Assembly (NCBI RefSeq): GCF_950100655.1 | Contig: NZ_CATNLY010000006.1 | Span: 640 to 63,898 of the forward strand | DNA from: Pleomorphomonas sp. T1.2MG-36 | GTDB taxonomy: Bacteria; Pseudomonadota; Alphaproteobacteria; Rhizobiales; Pleomorphomonadaceae | Direction of reading: 5' to 3' | Length of the DNA stretch: 63,259 nt | Shown here: piece by piece, positions 36,686-46,074 of the stretch | Numbering within the stretch: the stretch's first letter is position 1 | Layout: each line of letters starts with the position of its first letter | Notes under the pieces: generated by a model | What the model was told of the DNA's origin: nothing | Databases searched by the model: none | Seen by the model: only the letters and a program-made list of their open reading frames with translations | Program-made: the position numbers and the translations under genes

Positions 36686-37234
36686 ATGAAGGTGAGTCGA
36701 GAGCAGATGGCCGAAAACCGGCGCCGGATTCTGGACGTGGCCGGCCGGCTGTTCAAGGACAAGGGGTTCGATGCGGTGAGCGTCGCGGAAGTGATGAAGG
36801 CCGCCGGCCTGACCCATGGCGGCTTCTATGGCCACTTCAGTTCGAAGGACGATCTGGTGGCGCAGACCCTTGCTCATGCCCTTGCCGCCGACAGTTTCGG
36901 GGAGGGCGAGTTCAGCGATTTCATCCGCGCCTACCTGGCGCCACGCCATCGCGACGACGCGGCCGGCGGCTGCCCGACGGCAGGTCTCGTCGCGGCCATT
37001 CGCCACCAGACTCCGGCCGCCAAAGCCGCCATGACACAAGGACTGCGCGCACAGATCGCCCGCATCGAGACAGCGCTTCCGGATGCGGCCCCGACGGACC
37101 GGCATCGCGCGGCAATCGGCAGTTGGGCGGCGATGGTGGGGGCTGTCATCCTCGCCCGGGCCATCGACGATCCCGCGCTGTCCGACGACATCCTGGAGCA
37201 GACGCGCTCCTGGATCGAAGTCCGCGCCAGCTAA
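36686..37234 (+). CDS. TetR/AcrR-family regulator
   Basis: A 182-residue regulator with a helix-turn-helix at about 15-55 (ILDVAGRLFKDKGFDAVSVAEVMKAAG then LTHGGFYGHFSSKDDL), the form that begins many TetR regulators of SDR/oxidoreductase clusters. Divergent from the SDR at 35786-36574, and likely repressor of that operon and itself. The inducer may be an electrophile or quinone (inference from the enzymes). Confidence 0.92.
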   Translation: MKVSREQMAENRRRILDVAGRLFKDKGFDAVSVAEVMKAAGLTHGGFYGHFSSKDDLVAQTLAHALAADSFGEGEFSDFIRAYLAPRHRDDAAGGCPTAGLVAAIRHQTPAAKAAMTQGLRAQIARIETALPDAAPTDRHRAAIGSWAAMVGAVILARAIDDPALSDDILEQTRSWIEVRAS

Positions 37235-37235
37235 G

Positions 37236-37434
37236 GCAACTCCAGCAAAAGCGGATACCGGTTTTGCGTCCGGAATTGCGTGAGAGCAAAGAGATGGAGC
37301 ACGTTGGCGAACCAGAGTTCGCCGGAGGTGTTCCAGATCTCGCTCCATCCCGCCCGAGGTCCACGTTGAGCGCGCGCGAATTCAGGCGGCCTCACGCGCA
37401 GGACCTCGCGACGAGATCCCTCCCCACCCCCCGC
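37236..37434. repeat. Mixed repeat remnants at the islet end
   Basis: Bases 37241-37330 carry a copy of the element CTCCAGCAAAAGCGGATACC then GGTTTTGCGTCCGGAATTG, also present at 57030-57138. Bases 37355-37430 are a scrambled piece of the composite repeat (CCCGAGGTCC, GCGCGCGAATTCAGGCGGCC, GACGAGATCC). No gene is present. Confidence 0.6.
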
Positions 37435-37578
37435 TCAGCTCTTCATTCCCGCAAGGTTCATCAGCAGGCGGAAGGCCATGGCCACCACGCCGAGCGCCAG
37501 GATGCTGCCGGCCCAGATGGCCACCAGCCAGCCGACGCGGCGGAACCACAGCCCCTTGGTCGTCTTCTCGCCGGCCAT
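37435..37578 (-). CDS. DUF2474 family small membrane protein of the bd oxidase operon
   Basis: A 47-residue protein with one membrane helix (WLVAIWAGSILALGVVAMAF), starting one base inside the end of cydB. Small single-helix proteins of this kind sit beside cyanide-insensitive bd oxidase operons and are thought to play the role of CydX, stabilising the oxidase. Its 3' end is duplicated at 33694-33774. Confidence 0.85.
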   Translation of the reverse strand: MAGEKTTKGLWFRRVGWLVAIWAGSILALGVVAMAFRLLMNLAGMKS

Positions 37579-38585
37579 CAGTGGTAGCCCTCCCCCGCTT
37601 TCACCTTGCCGCGGAACACGTAGTAGGACCACGCGGTGTACCCGAGGATGAAGGGGATGATGAACAGCGCGCCGACCAGGGCGAAGCCCATGCTTTGCGG
37701 CGGGGCTGCGGCCTGCCAGATCGACATCGACGGCGGGATGATGTTCGGCCACAGGCTGATCGCCAGCCCGGAATAGCCCAGGAACAGCAGCGCCAGCGCC
37801 AGCACGAAGGGCGCGGCGTGGGTGTCGGCGGCAAGCGTGCGGATCAACAACCAGCCCACCAGCGCCACGCACACCGGCACCGGCGCGAGGTAGTAGAGGT
37901 TGGGCAGCGCGAACCAGCGCCCGGCGATGTCCGGGTGGGCGAGCGGCGTCCAGATGCTGACGGCGACGATGGTCGCCAGCACCGCCACCGTCACCGGCTT
38001 GCCCAACTGACGCATGCGGGCCTGCAAGCCGCCCTCGGTCTTCATCACCAGCCAGGTCGAGCCGAGCAGCGCGTAGGCGACGACGAGGCCGAGCCCGGTG
38101 AACAGGCTGAACGGCGTCAGCCAGTCGAACACGCCGCCGGCATAGGCGCCGCCCTCCACCGGAAAGCCGTTGATGAAGGCGCCCAGCGCCACGCCCTGCG
38201 AGACGGTGGCGATGTAGGAGCCCCAGATGAACGCCTTGTCCCAGAAGGGCTTGTGGCTCTCGTCGGCCTTGAAGCGGAACTCGAAGGCGACGCCGCGCCA
38301 GATGAGGCCGGCCAGCATCAGCATCAGCGGCAGGTAGAGCGCGCTGAGCACCACGGCATAGGCGATGGGAAAGGCGGCCATCAGCGCCGCGCCGCCCAGC
38401 ACCAGCCAGGTCTCGTTGCCGTCCCACACCGGCGCCACGCTGTTGACCATGGTGTCGCGGTCCTCACGGTCGCGCACGAAGGGGAAGAGTATGCCGATGC
38501 CGAGGTCGAAGCCGTCCATGATGACGTACATCATCAGGCCGAAGGCGATGATGATGGCCCACAGGAGAGGAAGATCGATGCCCAT
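37578..38585 (-). CDS. cydB: Cytochrome bd-type quinol oxidase subunit II
   Basis: A 335-residue CydB/CioB protein: YVIMDGFDLGIGILFPF at the start, NSVAPVWDGNETWLVLGG near 48-65, and about nine membrane helices. It pairs with CydA to reduce oxygen with quinol electrons. Twelve bases separate it from cydA, and it overlaps the small DUF2474 gene by one base. Confidence 0.95.
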   Translation of the reverse strand: MGIDLPLLWAIIIAFGLMMYVIMDGFDLGIGILFPFVRDREDRDTMVNSVAPVWDGNETWLVLGGAALMAAFPIAYAVVLSALYLPLMLMLAGLIWRGVAFEFRFKADESHKPFWDKAFIWGSYIATVSQGVALGAFINGFPVEGGAYAGGVFDWLTPFSLFTGLGLVVAYALLGSTWLVMKTEGGLQARMRQLGKPVTVAVLATIVAVSIWTPLAHPDIAGRWFALPNLYYLAPVPVCVALVGWLLIRTLAADTHAAPFVLALALLFLGYSGLAISLWPNIIPPSMSIWQAAAPPQSMGFALVGALFIIPFILGYTAWSYYVFRGKVKAGEGYH

Positions 38586-38597
38586 GGTGTGTCCTCC

Positions 38598-40013
38598 TCA
38601 GTTGATCGCCGGGTCGACGTCGTCGGGCGCAGCGGAGAGCGGACGGGCCGGCCTCTTCGCTTGGCCCTCGTCGTGCGGCGGCTCGCCGTCGTCGCTGGTC
38701 TCCGGCCCCTTGGCCACCAGCTTCAGCATGTAGCTGACGCCGGTGCCGAACACGGCGAAATACATGACGATGAAGGCGATCAGCGTGGCCGACAGCACCG
38801 GCGCCGAATGGTTCGACACGGCGTCCTTGGTGCGCATGACGCCATAGACGATCCACGGCTGGCGGCCGATCTCGGTGGTGTACCAGCCGGCCAGGATGGC
38901 GATCAGGCCGGACGGCCCCATCCAGGTGGCAAAGCGCAGGAACCAGCGCTGTTCGTAGAAGCTGCCGCGCCAGCGCAGCCAGGCGCTCGCAAGGCCCAGC
39001 ACCAGCATCAGCATGCCCAATCCCACCATGACGCGGAACGACCAGAACACCACCGTGGAATTCGGCCGGTCCTCCTTCGGGAACTCGCTGAGGGCCTGGT
39101 ACTGGCCGTCGAGGCTGTGGGTGAGGATGAGGCCGCCCAGCCGGGGGATTTCCAGCTTGTAGCGCGTCACCTCGGCCTCCATGTCGGGCCAGCCGAACAG
39201 GATCAGCGGCGCGCCGGCGCCCGGCTCGTTGCGCCAGTGGCCTTCCATCGCCGCCACCTTGGCCGGCTGGTGCTCCAGCGTGTTGAGGCCGTGCATGTCG
39301 CCGACCAGGATCTGCAAGGGCGTGACGAACAGCACCATCCACATGGCCATGGAGAACATGGTGCGGATGCGCGGCGTGTTGTTGCGCCGCAGGAGGTGCC
39401 ACGCCCCGGACGCGCCGACGAACAGCGCCGTCGCCAGGAAGGCCGCCACCACCATGTGCGCGAGGCGGTAGGGGAAGGACGGGTTGAAGATCACCTTCAG
39501 CCAGTCCACCGGCACCACCACGCCGTTGACGATCTCGTAGCCCTGCGGCGTCTGCATCCAGCTGTTGGAGGCGAGGATCCAGGTGGAGGAAATCAGCGTG
39601 CCGAGCGCCACCATGATGGTGGAGAAGAGGTGCAGCCCCGGCCCCACCTTGTTCCAGCCGAACAGCATCACGCCCAGGAAGCCCGCCTCCAGGAAGAAGG
39701 CGGTCAGCACCTCGTAGGCCAGCAGCGGCCCGGTGATCGAGCCGGCGAAGGAGGAGAAATAGCTCCAGTTGGTGCCGAACTGATAGGCCATGACCAGGCC
39801 CGACACGACGCCCATGGCGAAGTTGACGGCGAAGATCTTCGACCAGAAATGATAGAGGTCGCGATAGACGAGATCCTTCTTCCAGAGCCACATCGCTTCC
39901 AGCACCACGAGGTAGCTGGCGAGGCCGATGGTGATGGCCGGAAAGACGATGTGGAAGGAAATGGTGAAGCCGAACTGGATGCGGGCCAGTTCCAGCGCGG
40001 TCAGGCCGAACAT
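38598..40013 (-). CDS. cydA: Cytochrome bd-type quinol oxidase subunit I (cyanide-insensitive type)
   Basis: A 471-residue CydA/CioA. It has the conserved start FGLTALELARIQFGFTIS-FHIVFP with the haem-ligand His, NWSYFSSFAG, and GRQPWIVYGVMRT near 390. The quinol loop is short compared with E. coli CydA (about 520 residues), the mark of the cyanide-insensitive CIO branch. The last 35 residues are charged and cytoplasmic. It heads the operon cydA-cydB-DUF2474. Upstream lies the 3' end of the MocR gene on the same strand. Confidence 0.94.
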   Translation of the reverse strand: MFGLTALELARIQFGFTISFHIVFPAITIGLASYLVVLEAMWLWKKDLVYRDLYHFWSKIFAVNFAMGVVSGLVMAYQFGTNWSYFSSFAGSITGPLLAYEVLTAFFLEAGFLGVMLFGWNKVGPGLHLFSTIMVALGTLISSTWILASNSWMQTPQGYEIVNGVVVPVDWLKVIFNPSFPYRLAHMVVAAFLATALFVGASGAWHLLRRNNTPRIRTMFSMAMWMVLFVTPLQILVGDMHGLNTLEHQPAKVAAMEGHWRNEPGAGAPLILFGWPDMEAEVTRYKLEIPRLGGLILTHSLDGQYQALSEFPKEDRPNSTVVFWSFRVMVGLGMLMLVLGLASAWLRWRGSFYEQRWFLRFATWMGPSGLIAILAGWYTTEIGRQPWIVYGVMRTKDAVSNHSAPVLSATLIAFIVMYFAVFGTGVSYMLKLVAKGPETSDDGEPPHDEGQAKRPARPLSAAPDDVDPAIN

Positions 40014-40086
40014 GGTGCGCCCTCCGTGGGTTTGGCGGTCGTCGTGGGGGTGGTGTCGAACGCGGTCATGGCGAACATCCTTTGCC

Positions 40087-41463
40087 TCACACCACCGCCC
40101 GTGTGGCGAACGCCGGCTGCGACATGAGGCTTGAAAGCTGGATCAGCCCGTCCTCGAGGTCGCCCCGGTCGGGCGCGACGCCAAGCGAGATCCGGACGGC
40201 CTCGACGGGTTGGGCGAGCGTGGCAAAGGCCGAGGCGGGCACGATGGAGACGCCGGCCCGGTCGGCGTGCTCGGCGAAGTCGGCGGCCCGCCAGTGCGCC
40301 GGCAGGCGCAGCCACAGGTGATGGCCGTGCGGATCGGCCGCGTAGACGGCGGCGCCGAGGATCGTCGCCGCCAGCGCCTGCCGGGCGGCATTCTCGGCGC
40401 TGATCGCCCCGGCCAGCTCGTCGAGCGCGCCCTCGACGATCCAGCGACTGACCAGCGCCGACATCAGCGGCGGCGCCATCAGGCTGGTGGCGCGCAACAC
40501 GCCGGCCAGCCGCAGCGCCGAGGCGGCGCCCGGCGCCAGCACATAGGCGACGCGCAGGGCCGGCGTCGCGCATTTCGACAAGGTGGCGATGTGCCAGACG
40601 AGATCGGGCGCGAGTTCCGCCATGCTCACCAGCCGGTCGGGCCGGAGCGGCGCGTAAGGGTCGTCCTCGACGATCGTCACCTCGTGCCGGCGGGCGATGG
40701 CGACGATGGCGCGGCGGCGCTCCTCGGGCAGCGTCGCCGTCGTCGGGTTGTCGATGCTGGGAATGACGTAGAGGAGCTTGGGCGCCCGCCGCCGGCAGGC
40801 CGCCTCGAACGCCTCGGGCAGGATGCCCTTCTCGTCCATGTCGAGCGGCTCGATCGCCAGCCCCTTTTCCAGCGCCACGGCCTTCAGGCCCGGATAGGTC
40901 ATCGCCCCGGCGGCCACCACGTCGCCCCGGCCGAGCAGCAATTCGCTGAGCGCGTAGAGCGCGCACTGCGCCCCGCCGGCCACCACCACGCGGTCGGCCG
41001 TCACCCCGGCGACGCGGCGGGCGAGCCAGCCGGCGCCGGCCTGCCGGTCGGCCTCCGAGCCCGTGCTGTCCTGGTAGTGCAGGCGGAGGAGGCCGTTGGG
41101 GTTGGCGAGAACGCCGGCAATGCCCTGCGGCAGCAGCTTGCGGAAATCGAAGCTCGCCGGCTGCGGCGGAATGTTCATGCTGAGGTCGATCAGCGGCGGG
41201 GCGACATCGCCGCCCGCGTCGTCGGCCGTCTCGCAGATGAAGGTGCCGCGCCCGGCCTGCGCCGCCACCAGCCCGCGCCGCCGCGCCTCGTTGAAGGCCC
41301 GCGTCACCGTCGTCAGGTCGACGCCGAGCGCCTCGGCGATGGCCCGCTGCGCCGGCAGGCGATCGCCGCGCGCCACGCGGCCCGAGCGGATGTCGGACTC
41401 AAGCGCCTCGACGATGCCGAGATATTTCGCCCGCGCGCCCTCGATCAGTCGCGGCTTCCACAT
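40087..41463 (-). CDS. MocR-family (GntR/aminotransferase) transcriptional regulator
   Basis: From the ATG at 41463 the product is 458 residues. Residues about 5-75 are a GntR winged helix ([38 protein letters not shown]), and about 95-450 a fold-type I aminotransferase domain with the PLP-lysine region [19 protein letters not shown]. MocR proteins sense PLP or an amine. It is divergent from hemA, whose product also uses PLP, and both promoters carry the same TGTATG-N9-CATACA element, so hemA is its likely target. The frame upstream of 41463 lacks a ribosome site. Confidence 0.9.
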   Translation of the reverse strand: MWKPRLIEGARAKYLGIVEALESDIRSGRVARGDRLPAQRAIAEALGVDLTTVTRAFNEARRRGLVAAQAGRGTFICETADDAGGDVAPPLIDLSMNIPPQPASFDFRKLLPQGIAGVLANPNGLLRLHYQDSTGSEADRQAGAGWLARRVAGVTADRVVVAGGAQCALYALSELLLGRGDVVAAGAMTYPGLKAVALEKGLAIEPLDMDEKGILPEAFEAACRRRAPKLLYVIPSIDNPTTATLPEERRRAIVAIARRHEVTIVEDDPYAPLRPDRLVSMAELAPDLVWHIATLSKCATPALRVAYVLAPGAASALRLAGVLRATSLMAPPLMSALVSRWIVEGALDELAGAISAENAARQALAATILGAAVYAADPHGHHLWLRLPAHWRAADFAEHADRAGVSIVPASAFATLAQPVEAVRISLGVAPDRGDLEDGLIQLSSLMSQPAFATRAVV

Positions 41464-41474
41464 GGCGGCCTCTC

Positions 41475-41495
41475 TGTATGGCAACAGCACATACA
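41475..41495. promoter_or_regulatory. TGTATG-N9-CATACA site next to the MocR gene
   Basis: TGTATG (41475-41480) and CATACA (41490-41495), eleven bases upstream of the MocR start, a position suited to self-repression. Further half sites TGTATGG at 41508 and GTATGG near 41722 lie in the same gap. Confidence 0.7.
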
Positions 41496-41686
41496 AGACA
41501 TCTATCATGTATGGCCCATAAAGGAAACCCCTTACGGTGATGCGGGCTGTCCGGCCGACGCAAGACTCCGTCCAGAAAACCGCTGATTTCAGCCAGATTT
41601 GCCCCGTCATCGCCTTCAAAAAACCTGAGCATAGCAGCCATGAATGTTCGTGACGCAGGACTTTGTCGCGAGCGCCCGGCTTGTAA

Positions 41687-41707
41687 TGTATGGATTTGAT
41701 CCATACA
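41687..41707. promoter_or_regulatory. TGTATG-N9-CATACA site upstream of hemA
   Basis: TGTATGGA (41687-41694) and TCCATACA (41700-41707), eight-base arms, same 21-base architecture as the MocR-proximal site and 72 bases before the hemA start. Confidence 0.75.
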
Positions 41708-41778
41708 CAATGGCATCAGGCGTATGGCATCGACGCAAGGGCGCCCCATCGACAGCACGTTCCGACAAGGCATTCGAC

Positions 41779-42999
41779 ATGGACACCACCCAGCATTTCA
41801 ACACCCTGCTCGACGACATGAAGCGCGACGGCCGCTACCGCACCTTCGCCGAGCTCGAGCGCCGGGCCGGCGCCTTTCCCGCCGCCCTCTGGCACCGGCC
41901 GGACGGCGAGACGCGGGAGGTCACCGTCTGGTGCTCGAACGACTATCTCGGCATGGGCCAGCACCCCGACGTGCTCGCCGCCATGCACGCCGCGCTCGAC
42001 CTGTCCGGCGCCGGTGCCGGCGGCACCCGCAACATCTCCGGCACGCACCACCAGCACGTGGCGCTGGAAGCCGAGCTGGCCGACCTCCACGGCAAGGAGG
42101 CGGCGCTGATCTTCACCTCCGGCTGGATCTCCAATCTGGCGGCGCTCGGCACGCTCGGCCGCGTCCTGCCGGGCTGCGTCATCTTCTCCGACGCCCAGAA
42201 CCACAACTCGATGATCGAGGGCATCCGCCGCTCGGGCGCCGAAAAGCGCATCTTCCGCCACAACGACGCCGCCCATCTCGACGAACTGATGGCCGCCGTC
42301 GACCCCGACCGCCCCAAGATCGTCGCCTTCGAGAGCGTCTATTCCATGGATGGCGACATCGCGCCGATCGCCGCCATCTGCGACGTCGCCGACAGATACG
42401 GCGCCCTCACCTATCTCGACGAGGTCCACGCCGTCGGCCTCTACGGCCCGCAGGGCGGCGGCATCGCCGACCGCGACGGCCTCGCGCACCGGCTGACCAT
42501 CATCGAGGGCACGCTGGCCAAGGCCTTCGGCGTCATGGGCGGCTACATCAGCGGCCCCGCCGCGCTCATCGACGTCGTGCGCAGCCTGGCCGAAAGCTTC
42601 ATCTTCAGCACCTCGCTCTGCCCGCATCTCGCCGCCGGCGCGCGCGCCGCCATCAGCCACGTGCGCAGCCACCCCGAAGACCGCGCGCGGCAAGCCGCCA
42701 ACGCCGCCCGCCTCAAGGCCATGCTGATGGAGGCCGGCTTGCCGGTGCTCGACACGCCGAGCCACATCCTCCCCGTCATCGTCGGCGACGCCCACCTCTG
42801 CCGCCGCATCAGCGAGCGCCTGATCGCCGAGCACGCCATCTACGTCCAGCCGATCAACTACCCGACGGTGGCGCGCGGCCAGGAGCGCCTGCGCATCACC
42901 CCGACACCCTTCCACACCGAAGCCCACATGCGCACCCTCGTCGCCGCCCTCCAATCCATCGGCCGCGACCTCGGCTGGCCAGCTAAGCGCAAAGGCTGA
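41779..42999 (+). CDS. hemA: 5-Aminolevulinate synthase
   Basis: A 406-residue ALA synthase, which condenses glycine with succinyl-CoA to start haem synthesis. [54 protein letters not shown] and [14 protein letters not shown] are all intact, with Lys248 as the PLP lysine, the position known from Rhodobacter. A longer frame starts at 41644, but the ATG at 41779 gives the standard start (M-D-x-x-Q-x-F). Regulated, by inference, by the divergent MocR gene. Confidence 0.96.
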   Translation: MDTTQHFNTLLDDMKRDGRYRTFAELERRAGAFPAALWHRPDGETREVTVWCSNDYLGMGQHPDVLAAMHAALDLSGAGAGGTRNISGTHHQHVALEAELADLHGKEAALIFTSGWISNLAALGTLGRVLPGCVIFSDAQNHNSMIEGIRRSGAEKRIFRHNDAAHLDELMAAVDPDRPKIVAFESVYSMDGDIAPIAAICDVADRYGALTYLDEVHAVGLYGPQGGGIADRDGLAHRLTIIEGTLAKAFGVMGGYISGPAALIDVVRSLAESFIFSTSLCPHLAAGARAAISHVRSHPEDRARQAANAARLKAMLMEAGLPVLDTPSHILPVIVGDAHLCRRISERLIAEHAIYVQPINYPTVARGQERLRITPTPFHTEAHMRTLVAALQSIGRDLGWPAKRKG

Positions 43000-43802
43000 G
43001 CCCAAGGCCAGCGCGAGCACGACGATTCATCGAGAGGGAACAGGGGAGACCTATATCCACGTCTCGCTCCTTCCTGCCTGAGGTCCTCGCCTGCGCAAGG
43101 ATGACAGCACGATGGGAACGGGAGCCACTTTCGGTCACCGGAGCGCAACGGAAACGCGACGCATCTCTTTGTTTCATATCAATTAACTGTCATCCCCGCG
43201 AAGGCGGGGACCTCAGGACGAGATACCTCCTCGGCCCATATCAAGCTCCATGAAGCACGGGCGCCCGATATCTCCCTCAGTGCCCCTTCCTGCCCGAGGT
43301 CCTCGCCTGCGCAAGGATGACAATTTATATATAGGGAACAATGGGATAAGCGGCGCGCCAACCCCGCCACCGCATCGCTTCCCCCCCCAATGGACAGCAC
43401 AACCGCGAAAGTCCACGCGCAACAGCTAACCAACTGTTACATATCACTTTCCTGTCATCCTCGCGAAGGCGAGGACCTCAGGACGAGATACCTCCTCCGC
43501 CCATATCAAGCTCCATGAAACAGGGGGAGACCTATATCCACGCCTCGCCCCTTCCTGCCTGAGGTCCTCGCCTGCGCAAGGATGACAGCATGATGGGAAC
43601 GGGAGCCTCTTTCGGTCACCGACGCGCATCGGAAACGCGACGGAATCACAACGCAACTATTTGTTATATATCACTTTCCTGTCATCCTCGCGAAGGCCGC
43701 TTGAATTCGCGCGCGAATTCAAGGTGGTCCTCAGGACGAGATATCTCTTCGGCCCATATCAGGCTCCCTGAAACAAGCGGCCCGATATCGCCCGCCCCAC
43801 CC
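43000..43802. repeat. Array of composite palindromic repeats
   Basis: Left arms start near 43189, 43454 and 43680; right arms end near 43108, 43322 and 43588. The last left arm carries the nested palindrome CTTGAATTCGCG with inverse (43700-43723). Linkers hold CGGAAACGCGACG and TATATATAGGGAACA variants. No gene is supported. Confidence 0.85.
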
Positions 43803-44402
43803 TCAGGCGTCCTCCGCCTCCTTCAACCGCGTGTCCATCTCCTGCATGGCCCTCAGCGCCCGCCGCCGCAGCGGGTGGTCGACATCCGGGGTTTCGTCGA
43901 GGTCGATGAACAGCTTGCCGTTGAGGTGGTCGAACTCGTGCTGGACGATCCGCGCCGCCAGCCCCTCATAGGTCGCAACGCGGGCGGCGCCGGTCAGGTC
44001 GCGGTAGCGCACGATCACCTTGGGGTGGCGCAACACCTTGGCCGAGCGCCAGCCGGGCACGCTCAGGCAGCCTTCCTCGCCCAGCACCGAGGCCTCGCCG
44101 AAATACTCGACCTCGGGGTTGATGAACACGGTCGACGGCAGGATGTTCATCGCCGAGCCGATGAACAGGCGCCAGGAGATGCCGACCTGCGGCGCCGCGA
44201 TGCCGACGCCGCCGGCATCGAGCATGCACATCCACATTTCCTCGACGAGGCGGCGCAGCGTCTCCGAGCCGATCATCTCCTCGGGCACCGGCTTCGCCAC
44301 CATGCGCAACACCGACTCGGCGATCTGCAACGTCGTCCGGCTGCCGGTCACGATGGAGGCGCGCGCCGCGCCCTCGGGAATATCTTCGTCAACCTCGGTC
44401 AT
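43803..44402 (-). CDS. def: Peptide deformylase
   Basis: From the ATG at 44402 the product is 199 residues and has the three hallmark blocks: GGVGIAAPQVG, EEGCLSVPGW (the metal cysteine) and QHEFDHLNGKLF (the HExxH metal site, here HEFDH). It removes formyl groups from new proteins. The N-terminus (EDIPEGAARASIVTGSRTT) is longer than the shortest type and the gene is not beside fmt, so it may be a second deformylase. Confidence 0.94.
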   Translation of the reverse strand: MTEVDEDIPEGAARASIVTGSRTTLQIAESVLRMVAKPVPEEMIGSETLRRLVEEMWMCMLDAGGVGIAAPQVGISWRLFIGSAMNILPSTVFINPEVEYFGEASVLGEEGCLSVPGWRSAKVLRHPKVIVRYRDLTGAARVATYEGLAARIVQHEFDHLNGKLFIDLDETPDVDHPLRRRALRAMQEMDTRLKEAEDA

Positions 44403-44500
44403 GCTCACGCTCCGTGTCACATCCACCCGGCGCCAACATAACGATCAATCCCGCCCACCGCACCATACGGCATTTGTCGAGGGTGCGCCGAGGCAGCCCA

Positions 44501-45325
44501 TCACCCCAGGAACGGCGCCACCATCTCCTCGCTGCGCTGCCACAGCGCCCGCGCCACGCTTCCATCGTCGCGGAACAACACCGGCATTTGCGCGCGCTTG
44601 AGATAGACCTCGCCCGGCTGCCAGTCGCGGCCCGGTTCGCCCTCGGCCAGCCTCACCAGCCGGCGGGCGCTGGTATCAGGGCTGATGGTGGCGAGGTAGC
44701 GCAGCGGGGTGTGGTAGAACCAGCGCATGAAGAAGGTGGTGTCCTCGGCGAAGTTCGACCGCACGAAGCCCGGATGGAAGGCCACGGCGGCGATGCCGTC
44801 GGCGCGGTGGCGCCGGTCCAGCTCGCGCGTGAACAGGATGTTGGCCAGCTTGCTGCGGCCATAGGCGCTGGTGGGCGAATAGCCGCGCCGCTGGTCGAGG
44901 TCGTCGACGTCGAAGCCGCGCCCCCAGACGTTGGCGGCAAAGCTCGAGGTCTGGATCACCTTGGCGCCGCTCGCCGAGAGCTTGTCCATCAGGAGACGCG
45001 TCAGCAGGAAGCCGGCGAGGTGGTTGACCTGGAAGGTCTTCTCAAAGCCGTCCTCGGTGACCGTGCGCGGCCCCATGATGCCGCCGGCATTGTTGGCCAG
45101 CACGTCGATCCGCTCGTAGGCGGCAAGTTCGCCGGCCAGCCGCTTCACCTCGGAGAGACGGGCATAGTCGGCCACGTGGAACGGCGCGTCGAGCGCCCGT
45201 GCCAGCGCCTCGGTCTTGGCCGGCGAGCGCCCGACCAGCACCACCTTGTGCCCGCCGGCCTTGAGCTGACGCGCCGCCGCGGCGCCGATGCCGTCGCTGG
45301 CGCCCGTGATGACGATGGTCCGCAT
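44501..45325 (-). CDS. SDR-family oxidoreductase (retinol dehydrogenase-like)
   Basis: A 274-residue SDR with TGASDGIG at 7-14, NNAGGIMG near 78, and catalytic S-x-Y-x-x-x-K in TSAYGRSKLAN. The pattern FQVNHLAGFLLTRLLMD is typical of the extended retinol dehydrogenase/WWOX-like branch. Substrate unknown. Alone on this strand between deformylase and a secreted protein. Confidence 0.92.
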   Translation of the reverse strand: MRTIVITGASDGIGAAAARQLKAGGHKVVLVGRSPAKTEALARALDAPFHVADYARLSEVKRLAGELAAYERIDVLANNAGGIMGPRTVTEDGFEKTFQVNHLAGFLLTRLLMDKLSASGAKVIQTSSFAANVWGRGFDVDDLDQRRGYSPTSAYGRSKLANILFTRELDRRHRADGIAAVAFHPGFVRSNFAEDTTFFMRWFYHTPLRYLATISPDTSARRLVRLAEGEPGRDWQPGEVYLKRAQMPVLFRDDGSVARALWQRSEEMVAPFLG

Positions 45326-45427
45326 GCCGTCCTCCCCCGCTGTCGAGGCGGACAGTCTACGCCATCCGGCCCGGTCCGCCCATTGGCAGATGCCGAAAGG
45401 GCCCGGACGCGGCGGAGCGGCGGCCGT

Positions 45428-45814
45428 CTACGGCGCTCGCACGCAGGGGGCCACGTCGCCGGGTCTGATGCGCCCGGCCTGGATGTCCTTCCAGTAGGGG
45501 ATGTTGGGGTCCGGGCCGCCGATATAGGAATCGTAGACCTTGCGATCCATGGAGATCGGCCGGCCCGAGCTGGAAAACCCATACATGTTCTTGTCGTCGA
45601 TATAGGCCGAGGCGAAGCCGATCGGGCAGAAGTACGTCCGATCACCTTTGGTGACGTGCCAGCCCAGCCGCCCCGACTTGCTGTTGGTCAGCTTGCTGAC
45701 CTTGAACCCATCCTTGACCAGCTTCTCCATGGTCTCGGCACTGGCAACGGACGGCGCGACGAACACGCCGAGCGCCGCCACGATCGCCAGCCTCTTGAGA
45801 AAACGACCCCCCAC
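45428..45814 (-). CDS. Hypothetical secreted protein
   Basis: The GTG at 45814 follows GGAGGG and gives 128 residues starting with a signal peptide (FLKRLAIVAALGVFVAPSVASAE). The mature 100-residue protein has two Cys (FCPIGFASAYID and PGDVAPCVRAP) that could form a disulphide. No family is recognised. A longer frame begins with GTG at 45871 but lacks a ribosome site. Confidence 0.65.
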   Translation of the reverse strand: MGGRFLKRLAIVAALGVFVAPSVASAETMEKLVKDGFKVSKLTNSKSGRLGWHVTKGDRTYFCPIGFASAYIDDKNMYGFSSSGRPISMDRKVYDSYIGGPDPNIPYWKDIQAGRIRPGDVAPCVRAP

Positions 45815-45906
45815 TCGCTCACCCTCCCTCAAAATGTCCGGACTCAATCCGCCACACTCCAGAGTTATCACCTGAAACCCTGGCGAGTATCCTATTCGAA
45901 TTGCGT

Positions 45907-46050
45907 AGAGCCTGCCCCGAAACTCGCTGGGGTGAGGCAGATGGCGATGGTTTCGAGAACCGGAGCGGAGCGAACTTGAGGTTCGTGAGCACCGGACGCG
46001 CAGAAGCCGAAGCTAGATGTCCACCCCAGTAGAGTTTCGGGGCAGGCTCT
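45907..46050. repeat. 144-bp element with perfect terminal inverted repeats (copy B)
   Basis: Begins AGAGCCTGCCCCGAAACTC and ends with its exact inverse GAGTTTCGGGGCAGGCTCT (19-base perfect terminal repeats). The body contains GAGAACCGGAGCGGAGCG, hairpin CGAAC-TTGAG-GTTCG and GAGCACCGGACGCGCAGAA. It is the cleanest of three copies and lies in an intergenic gap. Confidence 0.9.
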
Positions 46051-46074
46051 TAGCCACAGGCCGATGACGGCCAA

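Noticed and set aside
37581..40127. An 848-residue plus-strand frame across the bd oxidase genes
   Set aside because: Antisense to cydA and cydB, rich in His, Arg and Gln from complementary membrane-protein codons.
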